Shown: positions 47,050 through 59,955 of the stretch, in pieces | Layout of the letters: every line of letters begins with the position of its first letter | How positions within the stretch are numbered: position 1 is the first letter of the stretch | NCBI GenBank assembly: GCA_026874595.1 | Contig: CM049316.1 | Location: 9,728,839-9,792,838, forward strand | From: Sipunculus nudus | Lineage: Eukaryota > Annelida > Sipuncula > Golfingiida > Sipunculidae | Direction of reading: 5' to 3' | DNA length: 64,000 nucleotides | Notes under the pieces: generated by a model | The model's input: the letters and a program-made list of their open reading frames with translations, nothing else | Database searches by the model: none | What the model was told of the DNA's origin: nothing | Made by a program: the position numbers and the translations under genes

Positions 47050-47306
47050 CTGTCAGTAGAGGGCATACCTCCACCAAGGCAAACCAATCCTGCTCACTGG
47101 GTCCGTCCCTTTATCTGGATTTATACCAACATTTAATGACCCCCCCATCCTCCCCCCCCCCCCCCCCCATCAACTTTTGTAGAGTTAAGGTTTCTAAGAA
47201 GTTTAACATAACCCTAGCTGTGTATGGACCTGCTAATGGAGCTAATCCTGCTAAGCAAACAAACTAAAACCAAACATGGGTGAAACTGTAACCTCCTTGG
47301 CAGAGA
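47050..47306 (-). mobile_element. CCAAGGAGG...CCTTGGTGGAGG dispersed element
   Basis: On the minus strand it opens TGCCAAGGAGGTTACAGTTT, continues with TTTGTTTGCTTAGCAGGATTA, and closes GCCTTGGTGGAGGTATGCCC. CCAAGG and CCTTGG are inverse subterminal words. This matches, from memory, an element very common in fish and marine invertebrates. A long C-run (47140-47168) interrupts it. Confidence 0.5.
47140..47168 (+). repeat. Poly-C tract
   Basis: A C-run interrupted by AT-containing CCATCCTCC, then about 19 C. Similar tracts lie at 55080-55095 and 55195-55206 inside HINE-4. Length is likely unstable and error-prone. Confidence 0.8.
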
Positions 47307-48419
47307 TCAAGAATCACGAATAAATTTACCATTCTAAATTTTGTTTGACAAGTGAATTTTGTTCTGGTTATAATTAATTATACCATACTTGTTATAAATA
47401 TTGATCTGTGACCAAAGGAGCCAAAATTGATTTTTTATTGCAAGCTGCATCTATTTATATACCTTTATAATATATTGTGAGATGATTATATTATCTCAGT
47501 TGAATTAAACATATAGCCATTAATACTAAATTTAGTAAGCATATATAATTATGAAGCATGCATATTATTGAATTTATGTGTAATTAGGTATTATCATTGT
47601 CCTGTTGTTATGCTGAAATTATGTCCTTTCAAGCACAGAAAAACTGGGCTAGTTGAAAGAATAATTTGATACATATAAATTTGCCAATGCTTTCAGTATT
47701 ATTGTTTTTGATTTTTATTATAGGACAAGCTGGTGTATCCCAGGAATTTACTGAACTTGTTCTTACTAGGATTAATGCACCTATGTTTTTGTGTGTGTTT
47801 TGCCATAGCCATTTCAGTTTCTTTCCCTTGTTATTCTGTTAGTTATCTATGACAGAAGTGGGTTTGTTGTTGATTTGATAGCCTCGGCTGCAATGTCCCC
47901 CGGGAACTCAATTTGTTTCAGCAGTAATGGTGGCTTTTATTCTCTCCTGAAAAGTTTCTTTTGAATTTGACAACCATTGTCTTCAGATAACTACGTCCTC
48001 TTAGACGTGAAGCATCTGATCAGAGCTGCAACAATGAGGTGTTCAATATTTGCAGTGCTTGTGTTTGGTTCCATTCAAATTGGTATCTGATAATACTGGA
48101 GACACTCAGTCTTAACTGAATTTATAAAATACATTTGCTTGTTCGGTGTTACATTGTTGCTTAATTCCTGTCAGAAGTTTAGACATCTTCAGTGAGGTGA
48201 TTTTTTAGCGCAGTTAACTCTGTCATGTGTGATGCCTGGTATATTGTGCTTTATCCATCAAACAGTCTGTATATTTGATAATTGTTAGAGTTAGAATATT
48301 ATAATTATATGCTCCTATTCCTTTTGGTTTGGGGAGTTTTTCTTCCAAATCATACTCTTGCTATTTAATTGTAGCCAACTCTTATTTTGAGGGTATATAT
48401 AAAAACTACACTTTCTTGA
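47307..48419. other. Gene-less stretch with CNE-like part
   Basis: 47880-48060 is non-repetitive and ordered, with a Sox-type CCATTGT (47974-47980), TCCCCCGGGAACTC and TTTTATTC words. The rest is AT-rich and empty. Confidence 0.35.
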
Positions 48420-48775
48420 GTGTTCATACATTGTGAACAAATTTTTTTGTATTGGATAAAACAATCGATTACCTGTAAGTCACTCATGAAACTCTCTACA
48501 AGTATTTACCAATCATACATCCCATTAGAGTTAAATTCTCTGCAAAATCAGCACATAGTCAATGAGGTCAAAAGTCACCAGACCTCTTTCTTAATTCCCC
48601 CACAATATGTTACTTACCAGGAGGAGGATGGATTTTGATGAAATGCACAATGATTGATTACCATTAAAATATCTGGCATGGGTTTGATCCTCTGTTTAAT
48701 CTGTGCCTATTTAATGGGGTAAGATGTCACAGACCTACAACCTGCATATCATACATTGTTCTTCTTCAATTAATA
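48420..48775 (+). mobile_element. HINE-7 family fragment, copy b
   Basis: CATGAAACTCTCTACAAGTATTTACCAAT... and GAAATGCACAATGATTGATTACC mark two ~145-bp units like those at 40435-40840. AGGTCAAAAGTCA (48565-48577) is the decayed DR1 of the unit. The 5' end and microsatellite are missing. Confidence 0.45.
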
Positions 48776-50879
48776 TTAAAAAGTAGGAATACCTTGGAAG
48801 TACAATATTTGTTTCAGTCCTTTGTTGGACATCAGATATTGATCACAGTTCACTCTTTTTAAATGTCTAATTAAAAATTGTATTACCAAGAACATTGATA
48901 TTTGTGACATGTGGGACTGGAGCAGTGTATGAATAATGTATTGTCTGTTTCCTGCTGCTACAGTACCACATATCACACTGGAGACTGGCTGGTGGGTAAT
49001 CCACTGGTATTTATCGGCAGAACTGTCGGATACACTGCAGTCTAACCATTGGTAAACATGTCATGGATAGATCTGTCATATTGGCATGATACAGACGGTC
49101 TGGCTAATGTCCAGGGACCTTTTATTAAATGTGTATATGACTATTGATCACTAGCTGATCCCTACAGGCGTGTTTGTGGACATTACCATGCGCTGTTGTC
49201 TATTCGGTCGGTAATGTCTGTGCTTCCTAGTATGTAATACCTGGGGCATAATGGTGGTTGACTCAGTACAATAACAGTGCTTCACTTTGATCCTGTCTTG
49301 AGAGTGTACTTCTTCCAGTTTTCTTATAACATTAACCAAAGTAAAAGTGACTACATTGTATTTTGTAATGTTCCTTGAGTAACTTATAAATATACTCAAA
49401 GTTGTCAAAGCTGTCAAAGGGTAAACAGTTAATCATATTGAGCCATGCATGCAGTTCTTTGCTTAAATCATTATTTTATAAGTTTTTCATGTTTTTTGCA
49501 AAAACAATCTACTATTACAATTGTATATCAGAACAGAATGTAAAAAAAAATTATTAAATATATTTGAATATTTGAGTGTTTAACATACATTTTAATTTGA
49601 GCCCAAAACAGACATTTTCACAATCTAGCACAGTAAAGTTATACATGTATTACAGTTTAGATTCCTTTTTTAATACTCAGCTTTGTTAATTGTCAGATAA
49701 ATGTATTTCCTAATGATAAATTTCTTTTACTACAAACTGTCAGCCAATAAGATGCAGTTAAACCTGTTTTTCCCCATCCTGCATCAGTGAAAAAAATAAG
49801 TTTGATGTAATTAAAGTTTAAATATAATTATTTGATATTCTGTGATATATCTATTCTAGATGAAAGAACATATTATTTTTTAATGCCACTGCGGTCACTT
49901 GCTTAATATAAATCTAGCTGATCTATTCATATTAATTAATCTACTTATGCATAATGCCAAGGTAATTTTGTCTTTCTCTATACCATATGTCATTTTTGCT
50001 CAGCAGATCACACAACAAAGGTTCTTATGTGGTCAGAGACTTAGATGTGATTATTTGACCAAGCTTCTGGATGAAGCAAATCAACAGGACACAATTTTTT
50101 CTGACACTGTCAAAAATCTCTAGTTGAGTAGCATCACCTTCACACATATATTTTGTGATAAAATTCAACTTGATCAAGAAAACAGTGCATGTGACAGGCT
50201 TTAGATTGAGGTGCTCTGGTGTGTTGTTAAAGCCCTACATGTTACCCAATACTGTTTGTGATTCATGTATAGTAAAACATCAGGTGTACGGTTACCAGGT
50301 ACTACCTAATAACCATAAACCTTTATTAGTGTGAACACCTGGATACCTGGAACTCTGCTACCTGAGTAGCAATTCATTCTTAAAGCCATCAGGCTTATTG
50401 TTAAGATGATATGCTTGTTATACTCTATAACAACTTTATTTGGTAATTTCTTCATTTAAACATGATGCCCTTTTGATAGAAACCTCTATGTGTTTTAAGT
50501 ATCACCTGCATGAGATACAACAGATGAGCTTTTACAGAGTAAAAAGGACACATTTAAGTTTACCTCAAATGTTTGATATATAACATTCAGGACAGCAGCA
50601 CATTACATCTGAATAAAGTATTGTGCAGTAGCAACGTCTAGTGTTGCATATTGCTACATGTAATCATATTTCTATTTGTATTACACAGAAAAATCTATAA
50701 AGTAATCGAGGTATTAATGATGAGAATGTTCACAGGTGTGCAGACTTTTGAGATTATACATTAATTATATATTTAATACACATATAATTAATAATATAAT
50801 TCAACACACACAGACAAACAAATAGGTAGATTATTAATGATCCTATGTGAAACTATATTCATATTCAAATGAAATCGAA
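48776..50879. other. Gene-less AT-rich stretch
   Basis: No repeat, ORF or RNA signature I can support. 48960-49260 is a little GC-richer. Confidence 0.45.
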
Positions 50880-52044
50880 TACTGTGGTTGTCTTCTTATT
50901 TGTGGTGGTTTCAAATTCGCGATATTCGCGGTCGCTCTCTGACCGCAAAATTGAAACCACGCAGTTTTGAATGCATATATACCAGACCATGATCATTAAT
51001 TTCAGTAGCTGCCAATAGTTTGCAAAAGTTAAGATTTATCTTCAGCTACGAAGTGATGTCCATTGAGCCTGGTGCATATACGTTAAATGATTCAGGGAGA
51101 ATGACAGGGCCCATTTAAAATAATATCGGTTGGCTTAGATGCAAAAACCGGGACCCTTTGCAGGTGTGTGCTAATGCCGGCGGATGCACCCGGCAGTTTT
51201 CCCCCCGGTACATTACTGGAAAGTGTCAATGCCCGCTGGGTAGTAATATTTAAAAATTACGTGTATATGTGTCAAGTTAGGTAACATCCAGTGCCGCTTA
51301 AAATGAATATTGAGTAGAAGGTACTCTTTCACATTGTGCTGTATTTAGTGATGTTAATAAATAAAATTAGCCACTACAGTAGTGAACGTAGCCACTTGGG
51401 TTGCGCCAACTTGTAACTGTATAAAGGACTAATTCTGTGAAATCATGACGCGCCAAACCATGTATGATATGCTAGTGATGACGTGAATTTTGAATATATT
51501 TGAAAGGTAACAGTTCGTTTTGGGGCCTAAGTGCCGTAAAACTGTGGAATATTATGTTTTGTTTCAGATTTTAACTGTGAGAAACTGAATACGGTTCCCT
51601 CTTCTACCTATATGGAATTATTTAGCAACATTAACGGCACTCAAATTATTCTGGGCACATCCCTGCACATTAACGGGAGTAAGATACCCTTATCAAGACA
51701 GTTTCCCTAAACAAACTTAAAATAAGGTTTTGTAGTTACAGGTTGGTTTCTTGACACACCTTAATAACATTTGAGTTGTTTTAATGAGCCTCGGCCCTGA
51801 ACAGGTCAATGCTTCCCGCAGGCGTCGGCTCAGCCGTCTGTGAATGTTCGAACATGCGATATCCCGACAGAGAAATAGTAGATGTAGATAATAGTAAAAT
51901 CGCCGGTTAATGAAATTATTTTTGATAATAAAATATACTACTAGACCAGTGATAGCTAGAGTGCGAAAAAGGAACCCCATGAAACTTTTAAAAATGTAAA
52001 AACCGGGAAAATTCAGCCCCGCCGATATAAAGGCAACCACAGTA
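50880..52044. mobile_element. CTGTGG-terminus element, large copy
   Basis: TA-CTGTGGTTGTCTTCTTATT at the left and the inverse of CTGTGGTTGCCTTTATAT-TA at the right, with TA at both borders. It is 1165 bp, more than twice the length of its relatives at 26984 and 27857. The interior includes a GC-rich island (51175-51240, GCCGGCGGATGCACCCGGC) and a CpG-rich stretch at 51780-51870. The 144-codon minus ORF at 51717-52151 runs past the right terminus and has no transposase motif. It may be a longer non-autonomous form or one carrying unrelated DNA. Confidence 0.65.
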
Positions 52045-52289
52045 TTGATTTTAATATTGATATTAATTAAAGTCACAAATGCTTTATATATCATAGATGT
52101 GTAAAATAAACATGAGAAGATAGCAGCATACTGGCAAAATTTGTAAAACAATTAGCATAAACTAGCTCAGAGGTTTTTAGTAAAAATTTAAAAAGGTTTA
52201 ATTGGTATGAACAAGCTGACAGGCTTGTCTAGAGTATGATGCTTCAGAGTCACTATGGAGAGGGATGGAATTGAAACCATTTTAAATAT

Positions 52290-52748
52290 CTATGACCGTC
52301 TCAACTCCTGACTGCTTTTCTCCTGGGCGTAGAGTGTCATGTATTGGTAATATAGGTCACGGAATTCGAGAATTCAGTGGATTCTAGCTTCATCAGTATC
52401 TACATCCCACCAAGCCTCAAGCATGGACCACACAGCGGGATAACGGACCCAGTTCATTTTGTACTCAGAGGCACTGATGTGGTTTATTGGTCGTAGCATA
52501 TTCTTCCTGGCCGCAGGTTTGATGCAATGTGACCAGAAAGTGACATCTCCGGGGACCTTGTGGGGTGAATCACAGTCTTGCGACAGCTCAGGTTACACTG
52601 ATCATGCATTCCATAAGCTTTGATTTCTCGATCGCTGTCTTCCACAAAGAACAGCTTCGTTGTGACTTTCATGCACTTGTCTTGTGGGGCTGTTATGGTC
52701 ACAGAGTGCCTGTTGCTAGGGATTTGGTTCTGAGTCAGTGTGCAAGGA
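52290..52748 (-). pseudogene. Broken coding segment (unidentified protein)
   Basis: The minus strand reads like a single exon. It starts after a good acceptor (CTGATAATTCAG, ending at 52749) and is open for about 50 codons, with a Cys-containing, charged stretch including TTKLFFVEDSDREIKAYGMH. Near 52590-52596 the frame shifts by one; the new frame gives GDVTFWSHCIKP and NWVRYPAVWSMLEAWWDVD, is stopped by TGA at 52374-52376 (possibly a CGA-to-TGA change), then continues with EFRDLYYQYMTLYAQEK to a TAG at 52290. The Trp/Tyr-rich, well-mixed composition in both parts is unlike the surrounding random ORFs. I do not recognise the family; the many Cys suggest an extracellular protein. The acceptor argues for an unprocessed copy rather than a retrocopy. 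Confidence 0.5.
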
Positions 52749-54281
52749 CTGAATTATCAGAAATGCGTTGTCATCAATATTGTTTTGCTGGGGAATGTCT
52801 CTGGCCAGGAAAGTTGTCCAATGTTAAGTTTGTTTAATGGTCTGAATGATCTAGCTGACCATGCATTATTGGTATTACAGTTTATAAGTATGATTCACAC
52901 TATCCTTTAAAATTTTTGGAATTAGAATTTGGGAGATGCCAGAATCTTCCCAGGAACTTTATTGGAAATTCCAGTTCTTCTGGGAAAACTAAGAATGGAG
53001 AGATATGAAATGATTCCCATGAGAATTCTCATTTTTCCAAGGGAAAATGGGGATTCTCATTTTTCCTGGAAAAAATTGGAATTTATGAGTGTTTTTCTGA
53101 AAAATATTTATCACCAGCTCCAAAACAAACAAAAAAATGTTTCCCTTTTGTTCCCAATTCACAAAAAAATTATGACTTCTGGAGACATCTGCAGGGGACA
53201 ATGAAAACTAACACACAGGCACTATTACATATGGACACATCTTCAGGGGAAAATAAAAAACCAAAACATATTTATAAGGCAAACGAGGGACAACAAGAGG
53301 TGGAAGTTGAGGACATAAATTCAAGAATTTGCTTGCTTGAACTGTATTTCATATTCTTTTCTCCAGGGTATCTAACCTAGCATGTATTTAGTGCATCCTT
53401 GTGACAATGACCTTCTTTTCTGGCAGTGTGAACATTTATGACCGTATGGTTTGTATAAGAGGGCACTGGGACATGTTCTTTTTCATAAGTCAGTGAATGT
53501 GTGGATACTGACCATTCATCCTGATATCAAATTCAACCAACATATTACAATATGGTTAAACAAATCAAATTTTAATTCTTTCAGCCACAAGGCTATGTTG
53601 CATATGCAGTGCTTTTACAGTTTATATGATTGAACATTATATCCCAGCTACAATACAGTTATAAAACTTGTAATCCAGTATATATAACCAAAAAATAAAG
53701 GATATATCATTCATTTACTTGCAGGAGAGTTAAGAACAGCACAACAGTGGTAGACACAAGGCCTATTGTATTATCATTATTCTCTTTTAACAGAAGTCGT
53801 TCCTCAAACTGGTGTAAGAACCATTCTCAGTAAATAATAATAGATGGATCTAAAAGCCCTTGATGAGTGTTAGATCTGAGTAATAAATTCAGCAGGTAAT
53901 AATAAATGGAACTGCAGACCAAGACATTCAGAAATCTGATTACTTTGAGGTACTGAGAGCTAAAGGATTATTACACTAGTATAATTACCACTCAATTCAT
54001 GCATATCAGTCAGGACATATAGATGCCAGGAATCAGTTCATGATAACAGGTGATCTGTGAAATTAGGTCATTATATCTGACAATTTGTGAAAATTGAGGT
54101 TAATTTCCAAACGCTAATTTCCTGTCACATAATTTGGAAAATTTGAGTTCAATTTTAATGTTAAAATTAAGATTTTAGTCTCTTACTCTTAGATCATAAA
54201 CGTTTAATGATTTTAATGATTGACTTTGGAAAATTATATCAAACTCTAATTGAATCTTAGAAATTTGACACTGTGTGATAA
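52749..54281. other. Gene-less stretch
   Basis: 52925-53100 is a self-similar block: GAGAATTCTCATTTTTCC and GGGGATTCTCATTTTTCC, with GGGAAAA/TTTTCC inverse words, perhaps a small foldback repeat. The two opposite ORFs (91 and 70 codons) there reflect this symmetry. The rest is AT-rich. Confidence 0.4.
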
Positions 54282-55727
54282 TGTTTTTAGCTCAGCTGAC
54301 TAGAAGTCATCTGAGCTATAGTCGTGGTCCATTGTCTGTCATCTGTCTGTCCATCTGTCCGTCCGAAGATGTGGCAAGTTTTGAAACCATAAGACCTAGG
54401 AATCCAAAATTAGGCATAATGTTAGATGTACCCAAGATCTCTTACCAAGCCGAAAACTAGGTCTTTGTGACTTTGTTCCTTTGAGAAATTAAGGAAAAAC
54501 CTCAATTTTTTATTAGAAACCTTTTTTTACACTTCAGGACTGCCTATTATCAAAACCATAACCAAAGTTATGGGCCCAAACATAATGCAGTTTGTAAAAA
54601 ATCAGGAAAGATATTTGATCACTTAACACAAAACATGTTAAAGCTAAGGACTTTTTTCCCAGTAATATAACTTTAATTAATCAAAATTAATTTGTATACC
54701 CAAAATTAGATCAAAATCTTTAAAATTTTTTAAAATATTAGCAAAAATAAAAAATTGGTACCTTAAATTTTTATCCTACTTTGGCCACGGCACATTTTTT
54801 TCCTGTAATTACTGTGGATTTAATTTTCACAGCATGTACACATAAGGATTTAATCTGTTAAAATCTGAAATTTGAAATTAAAAGCTGCTAAATTAGGCCA
54901 GTTTTTGAATTTTTCCGGAGGCTCTTGTTGCATCCCTTACATTGTCAAACAGTCCACTTTGGTCACTGTAGGTCATTCAGTGCAGCTCTCTGTGCTCCCC
55001 AGGCTATTGTTATGTAATCCCATCACAAGGGCAAGGCCTCTGTCTACTGAGTTGAGCTTGATCAGGCTGTCTGCAGACCACCCCCCCCCCCCCCCAATCC
55101 CCACCCCATTCTGTTGACAGACCTGTACTATGAACTAGATGAATCTTATCATTAACATTTTTTTCAGCAAAGAGCAGTAACAACAGAGATCCCTCCCCCC
55201 CCCCCACCCCTTCAATACACAGGACTAATAAACAAGATGAATCTTATAATTTTAATGTTAAATCAATTCTTTTTGTTGAGACTTGGACAATTTTGTTTTT
55301 TTTTTTTCAGAAATTTAATCCTAATATTCAAATGTGATAAAATATTAGGATCTAATGTAAGTGCTAACTGACAATATTTAAGAAGATATAAATACTTGGT
55401 AGCATTTCATTCATATCTCTTAAAGTTGGCGGGGCCTAGGTGTGAATAACACTGTTAACTTAGTATTATAATTAGGAATATTGGTCAAACTTTGTGGGAT
55501 TAATTTTTAACTCATATGGCCTTATATTTAACTTTTTAAAACTTAATTACCTTCACACATTATTTGTTTATGAAATGTTACTTTTATATAACACTTACCA
55601 TAGGCCTATATATAGATTTTCAAATGATAATATACATTAAAAACCAAAAGAAATAAAAATATTTTGTAGTTACTGATATTTTCCAGTATTCAGCTGAGGG
55701 ATGTTACCCATGGGTCCCTTGTTTTTA
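54282..55727 (+). mobile_element. HINE-4: Helentron-type element (HINE-3 family)
   Basis: TTTTT-AGCTCAGCTGACTAGAAGTCATCTGAGCT hairpin at 54284-54317 (broken here only by the loop), then GTCTGTCATCTGTCTGTCC. One ~550-bp unit closely matches the HINE-3 units (GTTTTGAAACCATAAGACC, CCAAGCCGAAAACTAGGTC). The 3' end has CAGCTGAGGG, the palindromic hairpin ACCCATGGGT and CCCTTGTTTTT. Poly-C tracts lie in the middle. No coding. Confidence 0.65.
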
Positions 55728-58700
55728 CTTTAAAAGAAACCATACCCACAAATCATTTGAATGGCTGTCATGTTGTTATTAAAAAGATACTTGGTAGTTC
55801 ATTGCCCTGACACTTGTGCAGTTTCATGTATGGACTGGGACTGCAGCTGTTGCAGACGTAGATGTTAAAGCTAGATATGAAGTATATTATTATTCATATT
55901 TGATGGGAATGTTCTTCATTTGTATGTTTTTCCTGATTTTCTCTTGCACATAAAACTCCAGGCTTCATATTACAAACAAGGCATTATGGGCTGAAAACCT
56001 CATTTTATAACCCAAGTTTATTGTTGATACTATATTACAGAAGATGAGTATGGATTATTTCACAAAACTTGGATGTTTTTGAGTAATCAATTCCATTATA
56101 GCCAAGGGGATACATAGGAAAAAGAGGGATACAGTAAGACTTGATGTGATCTTTGTCATATATCACATAATTTTATATTTTATGAGTAATTTATGGTCAA
56201 TGTAAATAGGATGGGGAAATAAGCTACAATTATAGTAAGAATGTTACTTATATTTATTTCTGTAATAGATCACAAAGTTTGTTTTAAAGTTATTAGATTT
56301 ATTTTTCATCTCAAGGGAATATCTAGGTTTTGTGTAGGAGAGTGACTGTGGTAGGTCCCTGTTCATATTATATAGGAGTATATTACAAGCTTTCTTCACA
56401 CAAGGGCAGTAACAGCATCCTTGCAGGAGTATTAAAACTGTGATATAGCCCATCAATCAGGTTACAAACTGACCTGGTCAGGGTGGTCAATACACACTTA
56501 AACCAAAGCTGCTCGTATATGTGTAATATATACGATATTATATTTAGATTATTGCTTTAGCTGAGAGTCCCAAATGGATTTTCAAACACTAAAAATGTAG
56601 AAAGTGAGCCAGCTTGTCCTTGCCTCGGCTGTCTGATGATTTCAGTGAATGTGGCAGTTAGTTTGTGATTCTCCCGGGGTGAATGGGTGATTTGTCTAAA
56701 GCGATAGATATTCGTGGGACATTCCACCATAGAGCCTGTCAGTTCCGGGTATTTATTACAGCCATTTGTTACTTTGAATGGGCTGGTGAACCCATATGAA
56801 CTTTCAGATGATGTATATGGTCTTTTAATGATGGTTCACAATGATTAGTTACCGGAAACTAATGGAATATTTATTTAAAATGGTCAGATAATTAGTAAAA
56901 AAAGAATCTGTTTTAATCAAGGAATGTACTAAATTTAGATCAGTATTTTTATGTTTTATAGAGAATATAATCTAAATGTGCATTTGTCAGAGGCTTTACA
57001 GCTATAATTTCTCAGGTGACATTAGAGAAAACAAAGACAGACAATGCTAATGCAGGAAAAAGAATTCCTGTTCCTTTTTTGTAATGAAAAGCAATCAGAA
57101 TATATGAAACAAGTATATAGAAACTGCATGAACACCAAGCGGACTTTGTATAATACAGTACAGAATATTTGACTGATTGACTGTCTTTGCTGTACGATTG
57201 ACAATTAAGAGGCACAATATATGGAAAAAAGGGAAAAATTAATGTTTGATCGACTATCATTTAAAATAATCATTGATTAATGATTAAAAAGTGGAATTAA
57301 GCAGTTTTGCTAGTAGATCTTATTTCTTTAAAAATTGTAATCCAGGTCCAATTCATTGGACGCCATTGCATCAATATTACTTTGATACAAATATTTGATA
57401 TTGCATTGTCCCATGACACATGTATTTGGAATACACGTACATAAATTAACTCATAAAGAAGCATTATCCTTGAAAGGAGGACTGAACCATGAATAATGAG
57501 CAGCAAGGTATTGAGATTCATAGCCTGAGTCATCTGCTCTGTAGATATTTTTAAATAGAAAGATTTTATGTTATAAGGTTTATCTCTTATAGGAAACTGT
57601 ATCCTTATGAAACACTATTAGCATGTCTTGTGAAAATAAGTATATCTTGCTCTCAGTTCCCTTCTATGACACATTTTCTTTTATTTTAACCAGTAATTTA
57701 AAGTGGCATCAGTAGATCTTGATATATTTTAGGAGAAAGGAAACTGGTTTTACTTATGTGTGGGCCATCTACAAGTAATATTACCCTTGTTCTGTATGGA
57801 AAATTTGGGAAATTAGTCTATACAGCTAGACCTTAAATCCTGTAATGTCTGACCTGTGATCTCTCAAATGTAACCATAGCTTGCCCTTTGCTTCATGATA
57901 ATGAAGTGCTAACATTAGATATATTGTTTTATCAATGAATGATACAAAATGAAAGATTGTAATACTAGATGGGCAGACATATGCATTCATGATTTGTGTG
58001 ACATTTTTTCTATATCGTGGAACAAAATACAAAATGTTTGTTAGTCATTTTTTATATTCAACCATTTATATGCTTATTTCTGTCACTTTTTGTAAATGCT
58101 AATTATTTATACAACAGAACTTAACTTGTGTGTCTGTACCTTGTGTGGTTACCAGAAGATTGTTTTATGATTTTGGGAATCCGACATTCACTAATTCAGC
58201 AAAAATGTTAATTGCCTTTCAGCATGTTATGTTAGTATTTAAATTATTTGATTAAAATAGTAGAGAAAAAGAGACAAATAATTTATTGGACATAAAGTAG
58301 TATAGGATATTAAGGATAACGTATATACTTGTTTACTTGCATACAGCAACAGATGATCTTAATTACATTAGGCAAAGTAAGTTTTAGTCTTCATTTTGCA
58401 CTGGCATTGAGTTTGTCTGTTTTGATATCTGTATATTACTGATCTTTTATATATTTAAATATTGATGTGTTACAGATCTGCTACTGACCTGTCTGTATTT
58501 TGGTCTTTTAGTTATGACTACAGCAGCAGTTTATTGCTTTATGGCAGATAGCAGGCACCTTGGGGTTTGCAGCACATTTTGTAGCTGGAGATGTTTTCTT
58601 TTAAACTAATTCATGGCTCAAATGACTTGACTTGGGAGATGAGAGCCACTGTCAAAATGGGTTTTATATTCCCTACATGCGCATTAAGATCCAGAAAATT

Positions 58701-59559
58701 TGTGAGAGCATGCTGCTGGCTAGAATACAGAATACCGGAGCTCAAGTTATGATTGGCAATAATTGGTCAGGGTGGCATTTTCATTCCCCTAATGACGGTA
58801 AAACCTCAAGTTTAAACGACCATAAATCAGTTGGCCAATTGTGTGCGACATGGGCATTAAATATGAATCCCTTGGCTTCTGTCAGATAAAAATAGAGATT
58901 TCATGGATAATTTGCTTTGGATATTCACATTTCCATGGTGTTCAACTCCAGAGAAAAGCTGTTGCCCTTGCATTTTGATGAATTGCACAAGCAAGGGCTA
59001 TAAAATTTCTGTTCTATTTTTCAGATGATTGTTTGTCGCTTTGCAGGTCTTAGGTTGGTTTCCCTGGAGCTAAACTTGAATTGATCAATTTGGGAGCATT
59101 GCCATAGTAAACACACCTCACCTATTATGTTTACAGACAAAACAGGTCTGTTTTGGAATTAATAGTGTGCTGTTATTCTATAATTAAGCTTGGTGCATGA
59201 ACTTTCATCCCCACAGGAAGGATACACGTGGTGTTGATTGTATTAAAACAGCTGAGTATGTTTATGGAAGTATTGCTTCAAGGCCGGGTCCTGAGTTTCT
59301 TTTCTTTGTTTATGGTATTAGAGGTTACACAGAGATCGAAATATGACTTGTGTGGCAATAGCCCATATTGTTAAATGTTTGGTTTGTGCTTGTAGTATTC
59401 CCAAATCAGAAGCCAAATTAAGGATTGCTATGTTTCCCGTGGGGATTGGAACTACCTGTCGGTCAGCTGGTTTCATTGATATTCCTGTGTAACATCTATA
59501 AATTGTTAGAAATTTAGGTATCTTTTGAACTTTTTAACTGAACTTTTATTAATTTTTTT
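55728..59559. other. Gene-less stretch with CNE-like parts
   Basis: 56560-56800 has TEAD-type ACATTCCA (56719-56726) and CTCCCGGGGTGAATGGG. 58600-58910 and 59010-59230 are non-repetitive with words such as GGCAATAATTGGTCAGG and the Fox-type GTAAACA (59107-59113). The 85-codon ORF at 58632-58889 has no domain I know. The remainder is AT-rich. Confidence 0.35.
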
Positions 59560-59955
59560 TATGCCTGTCTGTAAGTGTTGTAATATGGTATGAGCAAAGT
59601 CTGTCAGTTAACTTTTAATATCACTATGATAACTTACCAGGATTACTGTAATGGATTTTTTTAAAACTATAAATATTAACCAATAATGCTTATATCCACC
59701 TGATTTCAGTTCCAAGCAAAATCCATGCATATTTCAAAAGTTCAGAGGTCACCAGCCTTTTTTGTGTTATATGCTGCATTAGCTAGAAATTTGATGGAAT
59801 GCAATAAAATACAGCATTAATTATTATTCAGTATAAGTAACTCATGCCAAGTTTGATTCTTTTCAAAATCTTAGCATATTTAATGAGGTCAAAGGCCACA
59901 AGACATACAATTTATGTATTATGCATGCTTGTTATGCTTTGATGTTTACAATTTA
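59560..59955 (+). mobile_element. HINE-7 family element, copy c
   Basis: A weak CTGTCTGTAAG start, then CTGTCAGTTAACTTTTAATATCAC matching 40380-40405, followed by two diverged ~145-bp units and the closing TATTATGCATGCTTG. AGTTCA-G-AGGTCA (59739-59751) and AGGTCAAAGGCCA (59886-59898) are decayed DR1s. Confidence 0.5.

Noticed and set aside
48032-48090. Signal-peptide-like start (MRCSIFAVLVFG...)
   Set aside because: It stops after 18 codons and has no good splice donor.
51717-52151. 144-codon minus-strand ORF
   Set aside because: It crosses the right terminus of the CTGTGG element and has no transposase motif.
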